The notes below the pieces were generated by a model that had not been told where the DNA came from, did no database searches, and saw only the letters and a list, made by a program, of their open reading frames with translations. The position numbers were made by a program, and so were the translations under genes. Shown here in pieces: positions 32,101 through 34,825 of a DNA stretch of 34,825 nt (its first letter is position 1; each line of letters opens with the position of its first letter). Location: positions 1 to 34,825 of the forward strand of contig DYPL01000024.1 in the NCBI GenBank assembly GCA_020719945.1, written 5' to 3'. Source of the DNA: Turneriella parva. GTDB taxonomy: Bacteria; Spirochaetota; Leptospiria; Turneriellales; Turneriellaceae.

Positions 32101-34693
32101 TCGCAGTCTGTATGTTTCGAACCGTACAAGCGGCCATATCACTAAAATCACAGACTCCGGACTGGTGGGCTACTGGCCGCTGAACGGGACGGCGGTGGAT
32201 TATAGTAGCGATGGAACATCTGTACCGGATGGGGCAACCCCATCCACAACCAGCGGCCGCTATGCGACAACCGGCGATGCGACGGGCTCGTATTCGTTTG
32301 ATGGTGTGGATGATTATATTTTTGGATCAGGAGCAACGTTGCCTCAGGGCACAAGTCCATCTACCATGTGTGCCTGGGTAAAACCGACTTTGTTGCCAAT
32401 TAACTTCGGAGATCAAGCTCCCATAGTTTCCTATGGTGGTTCAAATGTAAAAACAGTGCGATTTCTTGGAATTAAAAATAATTCCGGGATACAAAAAATT
32501 ATAATGCGGGGTTGGACATCCGATGTTGAGTTTTCCTATACTCTTTCAACGATACATTGGAGCCATGTGTGCGCCACTTTTGTTCATAACGGCACCAATG
32601 ATCAATGGATTGCTATTTATGTAAACGGAAAAATTATTGGGAAGGGAAAAACGCCATCGGATTGGTCTACTGGATCAGGATCCTATGTTATTGGTGGAAA
32701 AGCATTCAACGGAGGAGGTGAAGTATTCTTCAACGGCTCCATCGCGGACGTGCGCATCTACTCCCGTGCCCTCAACGATGGCGAGATCAACGAGCTGGCC
32801 CAGGATGCCGGCGGCACTGCCATGGTGGGCAGCAGCTACAACACGGCAGCCACGGGATTGTTGAGTCACTATGGGTTTGATGATGCCGATGGAATTGGAG
32901 TGGGGACAGATCCCAGCCTCACCGATGCCGGTTCACTGGTGCATGCGGTGACAAATAATAGTGCGACCACAGCCAGCGGCAAAGAGGGAGACGCGAACGG
33001 TGCGTTTCAATATGACGGCAGCAACCAGTATCTCGATAGCACATCAGACCTCGGTCTGCCCAAAAATGCTGAGCCGAGCACAGTTTGCGCCTGGATCAAA
33101 CCGAAGAGCTATGCTACCTCATTACATCAGACTGCAGTATCATTTGGATTATATAGTAATGATGCACGAGGTCTAGCTGTTGATAGCGGAAGGCATGCGA
33201 ATTTCCATTATGAAAATGCGAATAGTGTTACAGGAACAGCCATCATCCCCCTGAACGCTTGGACGCATATTTGTGGGGTTTACAATGGAACACAGGCGAC
33301 TCTCTTTACAAATGGATCGCTGGATGGACTTAGTGCAGAATCATTAGTTCTTACCACGGAATCAGGTTCGTTTGAGATCGGGAAATGGGTCTTAGGCACC
33401 AATTATTTCCCCGGCACCATCGACGATGTGCGCATCTACAACAACGCCCTCACCAGCGACCAGATCCGCCAGCTTGCCAGCCAGATCCCGGCAGGGCTTG
33501 TGGCGCGGTATGACCTGAACGGCGATGCCAAGGATGCCAGCGGCTGGGGGAATCATGGTACGGCAAGCGGATCACCATCCTTAACACAGGACCGCTTTGG
33601 GCAGGCAAACGCAGCCTATGGTTTTGCGGCGAGTAGCTCCCAGAATTTTGAGATGTCCGGCTCCCTGCTTCCTACCGGCAAGGCTGCCCGCACCATCTGC
33701 GCCTGGGGTAAGCGGAGCACGGCATCACCGGGTTCAACCCAGTATATGGTGGGCTATGGAGCTAATAGCGATCATAATGGACAGGGTCTTGCAAACAATA
33801 ACGGTTCCCACACCCTTTACGTGGGCTGGACTGATGATGTTGATTTTCCCCAGGAATATGTGGGCACCTGGAATTTCTACTGCGGCACGTATGATGGGGC
33901 GGATGCCATTTTTTATATAAACGGAGCGGCACCCGCCGGCCCGGTCTCAAAAACCTCCTGGAACACTTCTGCCAGCAACCTGTTCATTGGTGCTTTTCCC
34001 GGCCCGGAACAATTCTGGGATGGCCAGGTTGACGAGGTCTCCATCTACAACCGCGTGCTGACCCCGGCGGAAATCCAAGCTCTCACCAACCAGCCGAATA
34101 AGAGGATAAGCGTGAGCACATCAACTACGGATGGAAAGATAACTGCATGGAACGGTGGTTCCTATACAACGGGTATTCTCGGGGCGGATGCATTGTGCCA
34201 AAATAATTTTGGGTCAACCTACAAAGCCATGATTGTGGACGACGGCACAGGGTGCAGTGGTGCTCCCTGCCGCCGGGCGTGTACCACGGCGAACTGTGCG
34301 ACACCGGATGCAAACGGTGTCGGAATACAACAAAACATCAACTGGGTGCTGCGGCCGGGTGTGACATACATCCGCTCTGACGGCGTGACCCCCATTTTCA
34401 CGGCGAACTGGAACGGGGTGTTTGAGTTTGGGGCTGGGGGCAATACGAATTTATGGCCGAATAGCGTTGAGGTTTTAGCTTCAGAAGTGTGGACGGGTAT
34501 TAACGGCATATGGAAATCTGGACTAATATGCGACAATTGGACTGACAATACCATTGGGACTAACGGAAATATTGGTAGTTCAGCCGGAAGAGACGGAAGT
34601 AATAATGCTGCACCTGACAACAACGGCGCATTATATGATTTTAACGTAACTTGCAACGATGCTGATAATAAGCTCTACTGCGTGGAACAGTAG
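29159..34693 (+). CDS. Giant lipoprotein with Ig/FN3-like, NHL propeller, three LamG and DUF1554-like modules
   Basis: The 1844-residue product starts at GTG 29159, preceded by AAGGGGAT at 5 bp; an ATG at 29132 lacks such a site. The signal VKKTVTLLLFISIAIINTAC ends at Cys20, a relaxed spirochaetal lipobox, so it is probably lipid anchored. Residues about 45-620 hold several Ig/FN3-like modules, with repeated R-RA-D-AGN motifs. About 715-998 hold six NHL-like repeats (DGTNLYFTE, NNKLYVANF, DGTNLFVSE, GRSLYVSN), that is one propeller. Three LamG (concanavalin-like) domains follow at about 999-1215, 1232-1434 and 1443-1644, each with a C-A-W motif, a second Cys and a D-VRIYNRAL-type end. The last 195 residues match DUF1554, a cysteine-rich domain I know from Leptospira surface proteins, ending KLYCVEQ. 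Adhesion or glycan binding is inferred. Confidence 0.88.
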   Translation: MKKTVTLLLFISIAIINTACSRWQHNKEANCLNPASNCYVPDVTAPEITAVAIYTDSTLTTPGAPGSTVSTLYAIDITYSEVMLNADDADQFRFTGGAGDSQLSISSIEKLSSIQYRYRIAGKVRNGAIKLETSATDVSKKSLQVVAGLYPVEFTGSTDVSIGIASIESNYLTVNVNTSTEYNDIDIAWSHDYVPDNATNVTRYWVNLNAACSFSSSEASNLTETTHGSNFSAADLAAAVSVTTNLKASVLPVGNSTLYICVENVTENKQGYAAIPLVRDDTLPTSRLTLNSPGTGNYASVQSVETECTDPNCSMIAYTQNSSDPTFSLGAITNGTQYLAAWSTPWTVDPTTTVFRFRAMDRAGNVESSVHEYTYTIDTRVPVVTLTSNLSHQYLKAGVTTSFSFSSNLNGNHKVLLDVPSCPASGDGSWSGATSTTKNTDYNYSFTADTASADFTTEGVHTILVCVKESETGMNYVGTLSRSVMVDFTVPKAQDGTSAFAGIASATPIGTDIILTWTAATDASPVYYDIYESTSSPVATAGAASYSTEHATTAQNCSVNDITKEVSCTLTGKDANTVYYYVVRARDKAGNAETNTVEKQAGYTVKIARLDSNNNTVQLALKTGTPLTQRATLAIATQSTSPFNYRLDLNEPYSVEITSQPPGRVCAIKEKQFGTVDGVVTMNMNCSLGYMVGGRYQQVPAAPLNMMLYRGKVTDVVISGAVAGMTYLNGNLYFINVYNRISKWDGSNVTHIAGNDTSTRADGACSGVTNQIHTAYSLTTDGTNLYFTENSSPRAIRKISDPSTSSCKITTLYTSDDTMDAVEGIVHDGMDALYLANRYYKGVVKFQLSTGTMTTIQPASAFVEPMDLTLLNNKLYVANFGENNIKVIDLGTGNIVETMGAYGFQDGRLSAAKFYGPYGITTDGTNLFVSEYYNQTVRRINLKNNTVSTIAGASGVDGTNGTTATGVNALFNNAVRIVADGRSLYVSNRTSGHITKITDSGLVGYWPLNGTAVDYSSDGTSVPDGATPSTTSGRYATTGDATGSYSFDGVDDYIFGSGATLPQGTSPSTMCAWVKPTLLPINFGDQAPIVSYGGSNVKTVRFLGIKNNSGIQKIIMRGWTSDVEFSYTLSTIHWSHVCATFVHNGTNDQWIAIYVNGKIIGKGKTPSDWSTGSGSYVIGGKAFNGGGEVFFNGSIADVRIYSRALNDGEINELAQDAGGTAMVGSSYNTAATGLLSHYGFDDADGIGVGTDPSLTDAGSLVHAVTNNSATTASGKEGDANGAFQYDGSNQYLDSTSDLGLPKNAEPSTVCAWIKPKSYATSLHQTAVSFGLYSNDARGLAVDSGRHANFHYENANSVTGTAIIPLNAWTHICGVYNGTQATLFTNGSLDGLSAESLVLTTESGSFEIGKWVLGTNYFPGTIDDVRIYNNALTSDQIRQLASQIPAGLVARYDLNGDAKDASGWGNHGTASGSPSLTQDRFGQANAAYGFAASSSQNFEMSGSLLPTGKAARTICAWGKRSTASPGSTQYMVGYGANSDHNGQGLANNNGSHTLYVGWTDDVDFPQEYVGTWNFYCGTYDGADAIFYINGAAPAGPVSKTSWNTSASNLFIGAFPGPEQFWDGQVDEVSIYNRVLTPAEIQALTNQPNKRISVSTSTTDGKITAWNGGSYTTGILGADALCQNNFGSTYKAMIVDDGTGCSGAPCRRACTTANCATPDANGVGIQQNINWVLRPGVTYIRSDGVTPIFTANWNGVFEFGAGGNTNLWPNSVEVLASEVWTGINGIWKSGLICDNWTDNTIGTNGNIGSSAGRDGSNNAAPDNNGALYDFNVTCNDADNKLYCVEQ

Positions 34694-34775
34694 GGGCGTG
34701 GCCTCGATACAATTTTTGCCGGTTGTCGAGTAGCCGCGAAGCGGCGTATCGAGACACGGCAAAAATCACTCGCCC
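34694..34775. repeat. Large imperfect palindrome with interleaved inverted repeats
   Basis: Nested arms are GGGCG (34694-34698) with CGCCC (34771-34775), ATTTTTGCCG (34712-34721) with CGGCAAAAAT (34757-34766), TGTC (34724-34727) with GACA (34753-34756), and GCCGC-GAA-GCGGC (34733-34745) at the tip. A competing pair, CTCGATAC (34703-34710) with GTATCGAG (34746-34753), cannot form together with the second and third arms without a pseudoknot. The core resembles, from memory, repetitive GCCGC-GAA-GCGGC elements with flanking TCGAG/TATCGAG scattered between genes of many bacteria. It begins one base after the giant lipoprotein's stop and may end its transcript, though without a T-run. Confidence 0.7.
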
Positions 34776-34825
34776 ACCGCAGTGGAATGAACAATAGATC
34801 TGCAGCCACTCTGGAGGAATAATAC

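Overview
The window looks like chromosomal DNA of a Leptospira-type spirochaete (order Leptospirales). The pointers are a heme operon carrying an embedded histidine kinase/response regulator pair and a fused hemC-hemD gene, a giant lipoprotein ending in a DUF1554-type domain, and spirochaete-like lipoproteins. Base composition is visibly more GC-rich than the pathogenic Leptospira genomes I know, so a Leptonema/Turneriella-like or uncultured relative is more likely. This assignment is from protein family resemblance only. I found no rRNA, tRNA, CRISPR array, insertion sequence or phage gene.

Layout. Positions 1-4725 (+) hold a HisC-type aminotransferase overlapping an exported protein of unknown function, then a zinc-ribbon/TM/LolA-like fusion protein, then a coiled-coil protein with an acidic tail next to zapA. 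Positions 4769-11015 (-) hold a STAS-domain protein overlapping a 1969-residue protein that resembles SprA, the outer-membrane pore of the Bacteroidetes type IX secretion system. Positions 11160-12287 hold a small exported protein, a HAD-hydrolase pseudogene and a small lipoprotein. Positions 12350-15246 (+) hold purH and an RlmD/RumA-like 23S rRNA methyltransferase.

Positions 22546-15333 (-) form one tightly packed operon: hemA, hemCD, hemL, histidine kinase, response regulator, hemE. It supplies most steps from glutamyl-tRNA to coproporphyrinogen III, but hemB is missing from it. Divergent from hemA, across a repeat-rich 145-bp gap, is an Mla/MCE lipid transporter operon (permease, ATPase, two MCE proteins; 22692-26155). 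It is followed by a beta-CASP metallo-beta-lactamase-fold enzyme (26396-27775), a clear bidirectional terminator (27907-27938), a convergent exported DUF5683-like protein, and a divergent giant lipoprotein (29159-34693) with Ig/FN3-like, NHL propeller, three LamG and DUF1554-like modules. The window ends in a large imperfect palindrome.

Four items deserve attention: the SprA-like translocon in a spirochaete, the mosaic LamG lipoprotein, the zinc-ribbon/LolA fusion, and the phased repeats between the heme and Mla operons.
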